Assembly: GCA_003552765.1 (NCBI GenBank)
Contig: PUOI01000466.1
Span: 1 to 5,755, forward strand
Reading direction: 5' to 3'
Source of the DNA: Candidatus Hydrogenedentota bacterium
Lineage (GTDB): Bacteria; Hydrogenedentota; Hydrogenedentia; Hydrogenedentales; SLHB01
Length of the DNA: 5,755 nucleotides
Below the pieces are notes generated by a model that saw nothing but the letters and a program-made list of their open reading frames with translations, made no database searches and was not told the origin of the DNA. Below are positions 1-5,755 of the stretch, in pieces. Position 1 is the first letter of the stretch; every line of letters starts with the position of its first letter. A program made the position numbers and the translations under genes.

Positions 1-48
1 GAGGACATATCTCCGGCCGAAATCGTTGCGCGCGGGTGGGAGGAGTGA
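1..48 (+). CDS. C-terminal tail of an unidentified protein (partial)
   Basis: Frame 1 is open from the first base and ends at TGA 46-48, giving the 15-residue tail EDISPAEIVARGWEE. The stop shares its A with the ATG of the next gene (TGATG). This one-base overlap is typical of translationally coupled operon partners and is the main reason for calling a real gene end here. The tail alone is too short to assign a family. The downstream partner looks like a small TOPRIM-type protein, and such proteins are often preceded by an AAA/ABC-type ATPase, so an ATPase is a reasonable guess. That guess rests on context only, not on any motif in these 15 residues. Confidence 0.6.
   Translation, partial: EDISPAEIVARGWEE
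38..45 (+). promoter_or_regulatory. Shine-Dalgarno site inside the preceding gene's last codons
   Basis: The string GGGAGGAG lies within the final codons of the upstream gene and directly precedes ATG 48. It favours ATG 48 over the in-frame GTG at 36, which has no purine-rich site upstream and would lie within the Shine-Dalgarno string. The spacing is short, 2-4 bases depending on register, which suits re-initiation by ribosomes finishing at TGA 46-48. Confidence 0.6.
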
Positions 49-615
49 TGCCCAGGAAGGGGAAAGGGGTGCGGGCAATTGTAGTTGCCGAAGACGAACG
101 GCTACGAATATTCGCCAAGAAAACGCTTGAGGCATTCGGCTTTCATCCGAATGAGATATATGACCTGAAAGATCATCCGAAAGAGGGAGCCGGTTCCGGA
201 AAGCAATACGTTGAGAAGAAATCCGTGGAGGAGTACAAGGCGTACCGTTCAAAGTCGTCACGAGGCGAAAACGTGGCCCTCATCCTGGCGACCGATGCGG
301 ATGAGCAAACCGTGCCGGATCGGGCGAAAAAACTCGATCAACAGCTATCGGCGGCGGGCTTGCAAAGAAATGCCGATGACGCTGTTTCTTAACTGGATTC
401 CCAAGTGGCATGTGGAAACCTGGGGCTTGTACTTGACCGGTACCGGGGACGTGGATGAGTACACAAGATACAAGCACCTAGCGGCATCCATCAACTGGCG
501 TCAGGCAGGGAAGGGTTTTGTTTCGGAATACCGGCAATCCAAACAGCAACCGTCCCTTGAGACCTTGTCTTCGCTTAGGATTGCATACGGGGAAACACGG
601 CGTCTGGGCGTTTGA
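48..615 (+). pseudogene. Small TOPRIM-like protein, split by a frameshift
   Basis: From ATG 48 the first frame runs to TAA 390-392 (114 residues). The family-like sequence continues one base later in the next frame up to TGA 613-615. Skipping one base around position 390 joins them into about 188 residues. The first part has Glu15 after a hydrophobic strand (AIVVAEDE) and a second strand ending in D83-A-D85 (ALILATDADEQT), the Glu and DxD layout of TOPRIM domains. The second part has PKWHVETW, then a VDEYTRYK segment and a closing SLRIAYGETRRLG. I recall these blocks as conserved in small proteins encoded next to AAA-type ATPases, so the two frames belong to one gene. Both halves still carry their conserved motifs, so the break is recent or is a sequencing or assembly error. 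The role is unknown; nuclease or nucleic-acid processing is inferred from the TOPRIM resemblance. Bases 121-180 are only 26/60 G+C by hand count, lower than the neighbouring transporter gene. Confidence 0.7.
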
Positions 616-634
616 AGACTTCCGCCGAAAACAG

Positions 635-664
635 TTCGCGCTTGGGCCTTGGGCTTGGTACAAT
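635..664 (+). promoter_or_regulatory. Candidate promoter of the barrel lipoprotein gene
   Basis: TACAAT at 659-664 matches the sigma70 -10 box at 5 of 6 positions. The -35 is weak: TTCGCG at 635-640 with an 18-base spacer. Transcription would start around 671, only a couple of bases before ATG 673, and no Shine-Dalgarno sequence is visible between. If real, the transcript is leaderless or nearly so. This supports a transcription unit separate from the frameshifted gene upstream. Confidence 0.35.
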
Positions 665-672
665 ACCGCGCC

Positions 673-1380
673 ATGACTACGAAGACGACCACACATCGTT
701 GCGTTTGGACCTTACTTGCGGCAGTAGTGCTGACGGCGTGCCAGACGGTTTCCTCTGGCGCGGGAAATCCGGGCGGCATGGACCATCGGCGGAACGCGAA
801 CGAACAGACCGGTTCGCCACCGGCGCTGGAAGCGGCCAATCCGCATCCCCCTCCAGCTTCGCATAACCCAAGCCGCGACAATTCCATCTTTGTCTACGGG
901 GGCAGGTGGACGAATACCCGTTTCGGGGAGATCCTCCAATTGGACACGGATTTCCAGGATTCCTATCTCGGGACTGTTGGCCTATCCCGGACGTTCCACC
1001 GCTTCAACCGGCATTTGGATTTGGAGGGGGAAACGAACCTCACGCGGCATTGGGGTAAACAGGACCACTTTGAGCTGAACGCCGCGCTCAGTCTGCGCTG
1101 GAACACCTTCCCGTGGGACCGGTTTGTAGACACTTCCCTTGCTCATGGGTTTGGGCCTTCGTATGCATTTGGACGGCCCCACATCGAAGAACGGCGCCGC
1201 CGTCCGCTGAGCCGGCTGCTCGTTTTCATGGTGACGGAGGTGACCGCTGGTCCCCCAGCTCAGTGGGATTCCCCGTGGGAAGGATTGGTCCGAATCCACC
1301 ACCGTTCCGGGGCCTTTGGCTGGGTCAGCGATGCCGGCGGCTCCAATTTCATCACCACCGGCCTCCGGTATAGGTTTTAG
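673..1380 (+). CDS. Lipoprotein-signal outer-membrane beta-barrel, PagL-like (acyloxyacyl hydrolase-type fold)
   Basis: This is a 235-residue protein. Residues 1-23 form a lipoprotein signal: basic start, hydrophobic WTLLAAVVL, lipobox LTAC with Cys23. Residues 24-70 are a Pro/Asn/Gly-rich linker. From about residue 71 I count eight amphipathic strand-like segments, beginning SIFVYGGRWT and ending FITTGLRYRF. The terminal Phe with alternating aromatics is a typical BAM-recognised barrel end. Near the C-terminus there is H210-R211-S212 followed by GGSN (222-225). PagL lipid A 3-O-deacylases are eight-stranded barrels with a His-x-Ser pair in the second-last strand region and a downstream Glu, so the fold and the His/Ser pair agree. 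The residue 12 positions after the Ser, where PagL has its Glu, is Ser224 here, so deacylase activity is doubtful. ATG 673 is preferred to the upstream GTG at 649 because it starts directly at the signal sequence. The gene converges on the transporter gene, 46 bases away. Outer-membrane barrel is a firm call; the PagL relationship is moderate. Confidence 0.72.
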   Translation: MTTKTTTHRCVWTLLAAVVLTACQTVSSGAGNPGGMDHRRNANEQTGSPPALEAANPHPPPASHNPSRDNSIFVYGGRWTNTRFGEILQLDTDFQDSYLGTVGLSRTFHRFNRHLDLEGETNLTRHWGKQDHFELNAALSLRWNTFPWDRFVDTSLAHGFGPSYAFGRPHIEERRRRPLSRLLVFMVTEVTAGPPAQWDSPWEGLVRIHHRSGAFGWVSDAGGSNFITTGLRYRF

Positions 1381-1400
1381 GCGCGTGGTGGCGCCGCGCC
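1380..1400. terminator. G+C-rich hairpin between convergent genes, possible terminator
   Basis: GGCGCG (1380-1385) pairs with CGCGCC (1395-1400) around a nine-base loop, starting on the last base of the barrel gene's TAG. The 46-base gap between the convergent stop codons is where a bidirectional terminator would sit. There is no T-run after the stem on either strand, so it is not a classical intrinsic terminator. Confidence 0.3.
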
Positions 1401-1426
1401 AGCCCTGCGAAGCTAGCGACAAAAGC

Positions 1427-3235
1427 TCAGAATGGCCACACGAGGGGGATCAGCAGCATGGCCATGATGAACAGCAAGGCGTTGAGGGGGAGCCCCACCT
1501 TCGCGAAATCGCTGAACCGGTAGCCGCCGGGGCCGAAGACCATGAGGTTGGTCTGATACCCGATGGGGGTGACGAGACTCGCCGACGCCGCAAAGGCGAC
1601 CGCCATGGCCAGGGGGCGGGGACTGATCTCGATCCCGGGTTGCATGGCCAGCGGAATGACAAACGGGAACATGAGCGCCGCGGCCGCGTTGTTCGTCACG
1701 GTTTCGGTGAACAAACTGGTGAGCAGATAGACCACGGCGAGGATGGCGATCGGGCCGAGGACGCGCGCATATTCCACGATGAACCCGGCGATGGTCTCTG
1801 CCGCACCCGATTCCTCCAGGGCCGCGCCAAGGCCGAACGCGGCGCCAATGGTGATGAGCGTTTGCCAGTCCACGCTTTGCCGGGCCACGCCGGCGGAGAT
1901 GCAGCGGGTGGCGACCATCAGCCCGGCGATGAGAAAGGCGGCGAGGTGGGTGGGCAGTACGCCCGTCGTCAACAGCAGGACGAATACGCCCAGGAGCGCG
2001 GCGCTGATGAGGGCTTTCTCGTCCCGGGCGGGCCGGCTTTCCTCCACGCCGCTCACCAGGATGAAGTCGGGGTTGTTGCGATGCGCGCGGGCGAAGTGGG
2101 GGCCAGTCTGAAGCAGCAGCGTGTCCCCGTTTTCCAGCCGGATGTCGCCCACGCGGCCCTGGAGACGTTTGCCGCCCCGGTGCACAGCGACGACGGCCGC
2201 GTTGTAGGTCGCCCGGAAGTCGGCGTCCCGGATGGTCTTGCCTATCAGGGGCGATTTGGGCGAGATAACGGCCTCGCACAGCATGCGGTCACGGCGTTGC
2301 TTGGCCCGCGTTTCGTATTCCTCGTCCGCCACGGGAACCAGCCCGGGAATGCGCTCGAGGTCCACGATGGTGCTTACCATGCCCGTGAAGGTGAGGATAT
2401 CTCCCGCGCGAAGCAGGTGGCGGGGGCTTACAGGGGATATGATTTCGCCGTTGCGCACGATCTCAATGAGGAACAGTCCGGGGAGATGACGGAGCCCCGC
2501 CTCTTCAACTCGTTGACCCACCAGCCGGCATTCCGGTTTTACTTCCATCTCGACGAGGTATTCCCGCATCGATTCACCCAGGGTTTCGACGAGATCCTTG
2601 CGATCCGGTATGAGGCGGGGGGCAACGAATATGAGATAGAGGCAACCCATCACGGCGAAGGGGAGTCCGACCCACGTAAGCTCGAACATGCCAATCGGGG
2701 CCAGTTCCGCGGACAGATCGGGATGCCGGGGTTGGGCCTCGGTCATTAGGCCGCTCACAACCAGGTTGGTGCTTGTGCCGATAAGGGTGCAGGTTCCGCC
2801 GAGAATGGCCATGTAGGAAAGGGGCATGAGCACGCGGGACGGGGAGATCTGGTGCGAGCGGCACCATTTGCTCAGTACCGGAATCATCATGGCGACGATG
2901 GGCGTATTGTTGAGGAACGCCGACATCAGCGGCACGGCCCCCGCCATGCGCGCCACAACACCCCGTTCGCTGGAGGCCCGCGCGAGGAACCAGCCGCCGA
3001 AGACGTCCAACGCGCCCGTTTCCCGCATGCCCGCGGCCACCACGAACAACGCCGCCACGGTAAGCAGACCGGAATTCACGAAGCCGCCGAACGCCTGTTC
3101 CGGTTCGATGACTCCCGCAAGCGTGACCACCACGGCGCCGCCCAGCACAATGGCGTCGGGGGGGCCATAATTCCGGCTAAGCCCGAAGAACACGACGGCG
3201 AGCACAAGCAGCGTGAACCATGCTTCCCAACCCAC
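1427..3235 (-). CDS. DASS/SLC13-type anion or carboxylate permease with two RCK_C domains
   Basis: This is a 602-residue inner-membrane transporter. The first half (about residues 3-210) is hydrophobic, with FLNNTP at 108-112 and GTSTN at 153-157. The second half (about 408-602) repeats this with ETVTNNAA (511-518) and PIGYQTN (557-563). These paired Asn/Thr loops are the inverted-repeat substrate and sodium sites known from the DASS/SLC13 (INDY) fold. Between them lies a soluble insert of about 185 residues with two RCK_C (TrkA_C) modules, roughly 218-298 (GQRVEEAGLRHLPG...LRAGDIL) and 318-390 (GKTIRDADFRATYN...LENGDTLLLQ). These cytoplasmic ligand-sensing domains are usual in the roughly 600-residue bacterial subfamily, so length and architecture are normal. 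Substrate cannot be read from sequence; sulfate, dicarboxylates or other anions are all possible. GTG 3235 is chosen because AGGAG sits 8 bases upstream; a GTG at 3265 would add 10 residues without a ribosome site. The gene appears monocistronic with its own promoter. Confidence 0.92.
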   Translation of the reverse strand: MGWEAWFTLLVLAVVFFGLSRNYGPPDAIVLGGAVVVTLAGVIEPEQAFGGFVNSGLLTVAALFVVAAGMRETGALDVFGGWFLARASSERGVVARMAGAVPLMSAFLNNTPIVAMMIPVLSKWCRSHQISPSRVLMPLSYMAILGGTCTLIGTSTNLVVSGLMTEAQPRHPDLSAELAPIGMFELTWVGLPFAVMGCLYLIFVAPRLIPDRKDLVETLGESMREYLVEMEVKPECRLVGQRVEEAGLRHLPGLFLIEIVRNGEIISPVSPRHLLRAGDILTFTGMVSTIVDLERIPGLVPVADEEYETRAKQRRDRMLCEAVISPKSPLIGKTIRDADFRATYNAAVVAVHRGGKRLQGRVGDIRLENGDTLLLQTGPHFARAHRNNPDFILVSGVEESRPARDEKALISAALLGVFVLLLTTGVLPTHLAAFLIAGLMVATRCISAGVARQSVDWQTLITIGAAFGLGAALEESGAAETIAGFIVEYARVLGPIAILAVVYLLTSLFTETVTNNAAAALMFPFVIPLAMQPGIEISPRPLAMAVAFAASASLVTPIGYQTNLMVFGPGGYRFSDFAKVGLPLNALLFIMAMLLIPLVWPF

Positions 3236-3243
3236 GGCATCTT

Positions 3244-3248
3244 CTCCT
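3244..3248 (-). promoter_or_regulatory. Ribosome binding site of the transporter gene
   Basis: AGGAG on the minus strand lies eight bases before GTG 3235-3233. An ATG three bases after it is in another frame, and the in-frame GTG at 3265 lies upstream of this site. The site therefore settles the start codon. Confidence 0.7.
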
Positions 3249-3275
3249 GTTGAACGTAGCGCCACAATGACCTCA

Positions 3276-3289
3276 TGGCCGGCTGGCCA
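3276..3289 (-). repeat. Hairpin in the transporter mRNA leader
   Basis: TGGCC and GGCCA form a perfect five-base-pair stem around a four-base loop. It lies between the predicted transcription start (near 3309) and the ribosome site. It could stabilise or regulate the leader, but a short G+C-rich palindrome of this size can also arise by chance. Confidence 0.35.
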
Positions 3290-3315
3290 AGGCGCCGCAC
3301 CAAAAGATGTGTTAA

Positions 3316-3343
3316 ATTATCATGTATCCAAGGTATTGTGCAA
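3316..3343 (-). promoter_or_regulatory. Sigma70-like promoter of the transporter gene
   Basis: Read on the minus strand, TTGCAC (3343-3338, 4 of 6 matches to TTGACA) is followed after 16 bases by GATAAT (3321-3316, 5 of 6 matches to TATAAT). This lies in a locally A+T-rich patch, in the right place and orientation. The start point would be near 3309, giving a leader of roughly 75 bases before GTG 3235. It is the best promoter-like match I found in the window. Confidence 0.55.
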
Positions 3344-3494
3344 CTGACGGCATATCCCATCACGAAACCGCGCAACGCCTCCGCGTGGTCCAAGGGGTCC
3401 TTCCTCGCTTCAGAAACTCCCCGCGCCATGATATACCGCCACGCCCATTATCCCAAACAGCCTTTGGCAACGGAAATCGGCAGCCAAGCCAATA

Positions 3495-3536
3495 CGCGCG
3501 GGGAATGGACGCGAAATCTGGATTCAGCCCCGCGCG
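3495..3536. repeat. Perfect 9-bp inverted repeat next to a -10-like box
   Basis: CGCGCGGGG (3495-3503) and its exact reverse complement CCCCGCGCG (3528-3536) flank a 24-base spacer, which itself contains AATC-TG-GATT. The right arm ends six bases before TAAAAT at 3543-3548, and the spacer covers the -35 region. The position suits an operator or a leader or terminator structure. No T-run follows on the plus strand, which argues against a simple terminator in that direction. Confidence 0.55.
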
Positions 3537-3548
3537 GTGCGTTAAAAT
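3519..3548 (+). promoter_or_regulatory. Weak candidate promoter for the helicase-associated gene
   Basis: TAAAAT at 3543-3548 is a 5 of 6 match to the sigma70 -10 box. The best -35 placement, TGGATT at 3519-3524 with an 18-base spacer, is poor. It is the most -10-like string I found on the plus strand close to the start at 3730, and it lies beside the inverted repeat. A regulated promoter needing an activator would fit, but this is inference. Confidence 0.3.
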
Positions 3549-3714
3549 GGGGCTCTGCTAGGGTAAACGCGTCTTTCTCTCCGCAAGGCCAAGTCGTTTC
3601 GTGCGAAATCATCGCGCCGCCTGAAGGAGAGTGGGGACAACGCGGAAGAAACGTAGGCCGCCGCCGGGCTTGGGAACCCGTGGCGTCTTGTTATGCATAC
3701 CTTTCAAACCATGC

Positions 3715-3719
3715 GGGAG
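3715..3719 (+). promoter_or_regulatory. Probable ribosome binding site of the helicase-associated gene
   Basis: GGGAG lies ten bases before GTG 3730. The alternative in-frame GTG at 3631 has AAGGAG only one base upstream, too close for normal initiation, and the added 33 residues look like untranslated sequence. Confidence 0.45.
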
Positions 3720-3729
3720 CAATCATACC

Positions 3730-5574
3730 GTGCCCAAGGAAACACTATCCGGGAGCCAAGACCTTCGAACACGCCTGAACAAATATCCTAGTCACGCCTT
3801 GGCCGATTTCTTCGAATTCTTGGGAGAAAAGGCGCCGCCAACCAAGAAGAAGCGCGTCCAGCGCCTGATGGAGATTCTGCTCGGTGACGAGGTTGACCGG
3901 GTATGGAGCGGCTTGGAGGAGTGGGAACAGGAGGCCGTCAGGGAGACGGTTTTCAACTACGCCAAATACGAATTCCGGCCTCGCGTATTTGCGGCCAAGC
4001 ACGGGCTGCCCATGTGGAGCGACACGGATGCGTTCCCGGACAAGAAGGAAGAGCGGTCCGGCGCGCTGCAACTCCTTATGCTGGATAACCGGATTCCCCG
4101 CGACTTGGCGGCCTCGCTGCGCCAACGCCTGACGCCGCCTTCTCCGGCGCAACTTGTTGTAGTGGACGAGTTGCCCGCGGAGGCCCCCGCCTATCCGGAC
4201 CAACGGTCGGAGTTTGCCCATGAGTATCCAGACTCGTATCCCCTGAGCGTGGCCCACCGGGCAAGGGACGCCGCACGGGAGCTGCACATCATCCTGCGTA
4301 TGGTGGAGCAGGGCCAAGTCGCGATCACGAAGACGACCAAGCACATCACCGCGGCCACCCAGCGGGCGTTCGGCAAGGCGCTAGGCGCCGATAAGGCCGC
4401 GAAAAACGGCCGCTCGTTTGATTCCTGCCTCAGGAACAATTGGGTGAACATGTGGCTGGACGTGCTCGGTACGCATGGATTCGCTTTCGCACGCGCGAAC
4501 AAACTCTACCTGACGAAGGAAGGCCACCAGCTCCGTGACGGGAAATTCTCCGAGAGCATCCGTAAGCTATGGGAGGATTTCGTGAATCATCACTCGTATG
4601 ACGACATCGACCGGGTCGCCAGCATCAGGTCACTCATCCGGGGCGCGTGGGGCGGTATTGGTATGGCCGCCGTGGTGGAGCGCCGCCGCGTTGTCGGCAA
4701 AGGGGTGGCGGCCTGTCCCGTGGGAGAATGGGTGGAGATTGACTCGTTCCTGCGCTACTTCGCTGGGGAGTTTCCCGATTTCACCTTGGGGTATGCGGCA
4801 AGGTCGGGGTTCGGCCCGTATAGCCGCCCCGAGTTTGACGGCGAGACAAGCGGGTACGATTGGCGGCTGGTGGAGGGCCGCTACATCATGGGCCTTATCG
4901 CGGGCTACCTCGGAACACTCGGGTTGGTGGATCTCGCCTACACCGATCCGCAATGGGCCCGCAAGGACGTCCAAGAGCAGTTGTTCATCGAGGCGGGGCG
5001 TCAGCTTTCCGTTTTCGAGGGGCTCCGGTGCTTCCGGCTCAACAACTTGGGAGCCTATGTGCTTGGGGTAATGGACACCTACGAGCAAGAGGCGTACCGT
5101 AGCGCGACGCCGCTGCGGGTCCTGGCCACGCACGAGATCATCGTGAATGACTCCTATGCACTGGATCCGGCCGACGAGCTGTTTCTCGAACGCATCGCCA
5201 AACCCTCCGGCGACCACACATGGAAGCTGGACAAACAGAAGCTGGTCGAGGCCGTCGAAAACGGCATGAGCAAGGAGGACGCCGTGGAGTTCTTGAAGTC
5301 CCGCAGCGAAACGCCCTTGCCGGACAACGTCGCGCAACACCTCGATGATGTCTTTCTTCGCGCCAACCCCCTGCAAGCCGAAGGCCCCGCGGAAGTGTAC
5401 ACGGTTGTGGACGAGCACACCGCCCTTCTTATCGCACACGACAAGACGATGCGAGACAAGTGCTTCCTCGCGGGCGGCGACCGCCTTGTGGTGCCCGCAA
5501 ACAAAGTCAAACGCTTCCGCCGCGCGCTCAACAAACTGGGCTATGCGTTTCCCAACGGCCGCATCAAGAAGTGA
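3730..5574 (+). CDS. Stand-alone helicase-associated (XPB/Ssl2 N-terminal-like) domain protein
   Basis: This is a 614-residue soluble protein with no signal peptide or membrane segment. Residues 1-60 begin with a charged, helical region containing a Lys-rich patch (PPTKKKRVQRL, 37-47). Residues about 60-300 are mostly helical and include a GHQLRD segment and WEDFVNHHSYDDIDRV. The C-terminal part is the recognisable one: RVLATHEIIV (463-472), then NGMSKEDAVEFL (511-522) and TPLPDNV (528-534), the pattern of the Helicase_C_3 / helicase-associated domain also found near XPB-type helicases and in mycobacterial proteins encoded beside an XPB helicase. The domain spans roughly 462-585. I see no Walker A, DEAD/DEAH box or nuclease motif, so the protein lacks a motor and probably acts with a partner helicase or as a nucleic-acid binding adaptor. 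No helicase gene is in the window. The gene stands alone with a long upstream region and is followed by non-coding sequence. GTG 3730 is the likeliest start. The domain call is fairly sure; the cellular role is unknown. Confidence 0.75.
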   Translation: MPKETLSGSQDLRTRLNKYPSHALADFFEFLGEKAPPTKKKRVQRLMEILLGDEVDRVWSGLEEWEQEAVRETVFNYAKYEFRPRVFAAKHGLPMWSDTDAFPDKKEERSGALQLLMLDNRIPRDLAASLRQRLTPPSPAQLVVVDELPAEAPAYPDQRSEFAHEYPDSYPLSVAHRARDAARELHIILRMVEQGQVAITKTTKHITAATQRAFGKALGADKAAKNGRSFDSCLRNNWVNMWLDVLGTHGFAFARANKLYLTKEGHQLRDGKFSESIRKLWEDFVNHHSYDDIDRVASIRSLIRGAWGGIGMAAVVERRRVVGKGVAACPVGEWVEIDSFLRYFAGEFPDFTLGYAARSGFGPYSRPEFDGETSGYDWRLVEGRYIMGLIAGYLGTLGLVDLAYTDPQWARKDVQEQLFIEAGRQLSVFEGLRCFRLNNLGAYVLGVMDTYEQEAYRSATPLRVLATHEIIVNDSYALDPADELFLERIAKPSGDHTWKLDKQKLVEAVENGMSKEDAVEFLKSRSETPLPDNVAQHLDDVFLRANPLQAEGPAEVYTVVDEHTALLIAHDKTMRDKCFLAGGDRLVVPANKVKRFRRALNKLGYAFPNGRIKK

Positions 5575-5694
5575 CGTCATACCCGCCATGCAAGCGTTCG
5601 TCTCAGGTCTAACCCGTAGTTCCTTCTCAGCCCTTAATTTGTGGATACCCCGGTTACGTCTGACTTAGCCTGCCATGCTGTCACAAATCAAATC

Positions 5695-5755
5695 CATCCC
5701 GTAGGGATGACAGCTGGTAGCCGGGGGTTGAGGCCGCGTGCGATAGCACGCGGGC
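5695..5755. repeat. Nested palindromic repeat element, cut by the window edge
   Basis: CATCCC-GTA-GGGATG (5695-5709) is a perfect six-base-pair hairpin. It is followed by a CAGCTGGTAGCCGGGGGTTG segment and then a second perfect hairpin, CCGCGTGC-GATA-GCACGCGG (5734-5753). Two hairpins with a G-rich linker directly after a gene is the organisation of dispersed REP-like intergenic repeats, and I recall similar CCGTAGGGA/GGTAGCC repeats in other genomes. The unpaired GCCGGGGGTTG segment suggests an outer stem whose other arm lies beyond base 5755. The 120 bases between the preceding stop codon and this element show no gene and no clear terminator. This element could serve as a processing or termination structure for the helicase-associated gene. 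Confidence 0.65.

Larger units (their letters stand above)
3344..3729. other. Intergenic control region between divergent genes
   Basis: About 390 bases lie between the transporter promoter and the start of the helicase-associated gene, with no gene I can support. Frames open across it have no plausible ribosome sites and their translations look like random, Arg/Pro-rich sequence. It holds an imperfect palindrome (TTGGC 3464-3468 with GCCAA 3483-3487), a strong 9-bp inverted repeat and a -10-like box (both listed separately), and a small palindrome TTTCG-TG-CGAAA near 3598-3609. The last 180 bases would be a long mRNA leader if the -10 box near 3545 is used. No known riboswitch or structured RNA was recognised. 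Confidence 0.5.

Noticed and set aside
384..395. Programmed +1 frameshift at TCT TAA C, similar in layout to the prfB site
   Set aside because: The prfB signal uses CTT TGA with a close upstream Shine-Dalgarno-like string. Here the upstream bases have none, and Ser tRNA slippage from TCT to CTT would pair poorly.
1316..2749. 477-residue open frame on the plus strand
   Set aside because: It lies antisense to the transporter gene, its translation is low-complexity Gly/His/Arg/Glu-rich, and it has no domain. It is a by-product of codon bias in G+C-rich DNA.
3631..3729. Upstream GTG start that would add 33 residues to the helicase-associated protein
   Set aside because: AAGGAG is only one base from this GTG, and the added residues are a Pro/Arg/Gly mix unlike the rest of the protein.
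3275..3778. 167-residue plus-strand open frame in the control region
   Set aside because: It crosses the minus-strand promoter, the inverted repeat and the start of the next gene. It has no ribosome site and no recognisable composition or motif.
3693..3791. Short upstream reading frame of 32 residues overlapping the start of the helicase-associated gene
   Set aside because: No Shine-Dalgarno sequence precedes ATG 3693 and the peptide shows no leader-like feature. It could be a chance frame.
4630..5589. 319-residue open frame on the minus strand
   Set aside because: It is antisense to the helicase-associated gene, and no motif or ribosome site supports it.
5575..5755. Possible CRISPR repeat or tRNA gene in the right-hand non-coding stretch
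   Set aside because: There is only one copy of each palindrome, no regularly spaced direct repeats and no cloverleaf with a TψC-like arm.

Overview
The window is bacterial, moderately to highly G+C rich, and most likely from a Gram-negative (diderm) organism: it encodes a lipobox-bearing protein that ends in an outer-membrane beta-barrel. I cannot name the lineage. A compact palindromic repeat at the right edge is of the dispersed intergenic kind I associate with large genomes of environmental bacteria, but that is an impression, not an identification.

Layout. (1) Positions 1-48 hold the last 15 codons of a plus-strand gene. Its TGA overlaps by one base the ATG of a second gene (48-615). That second gene reads as a small TOPRIM-like protein of about 188 residues, but a single-base frameshift near position 390 splits it. 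It has a Glu near the N-terminus, a DAD motif, a PKWHVETW block in the second frame and a terminal ExRRLG. The pair resembles an ATPase-plus-TOPRIM cassette of the sort found in accessory or defence regions, but the partner gene lies outside the window. (2) Positions 673-1380 encode a lipoprotein-type signal followed by a probable eight-stranded barrel with a PagL-like His-x-Ser motif. (3) Converging on it, 3235-1427 on the minus strand encodes a 602-residue DASS/SLC13-type permease with two internal RCK_C (TrkA_C) domains. (4) A control region of nearly 500 bases (3236-3729) separates that gene from the divergent gene. It contains a minus-strand sigma70-like promoter, a leader hairpin, a perfect 9-bp inverted repeat and a candidate plus-strand -10 box. 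(5) Positions 3730-5574 encode a 614-residue protein whose C-terminus matches the helicase-associated domain also found in XPB/Ssl2-type proteins, with no helicase motor. (6) Positions 5575-5755 are non-coding and end in a nested palindromic repeat that is cut by the window edge.

The genes do not form one pathway. The transporter and barrel genes look like ordinary envelope functions. The two less ordinary loci are the broken TOPRIM-like cassette at the left and the stand-alone helicase-associated protein at the right. Nothing in the sequence ties them to each other.
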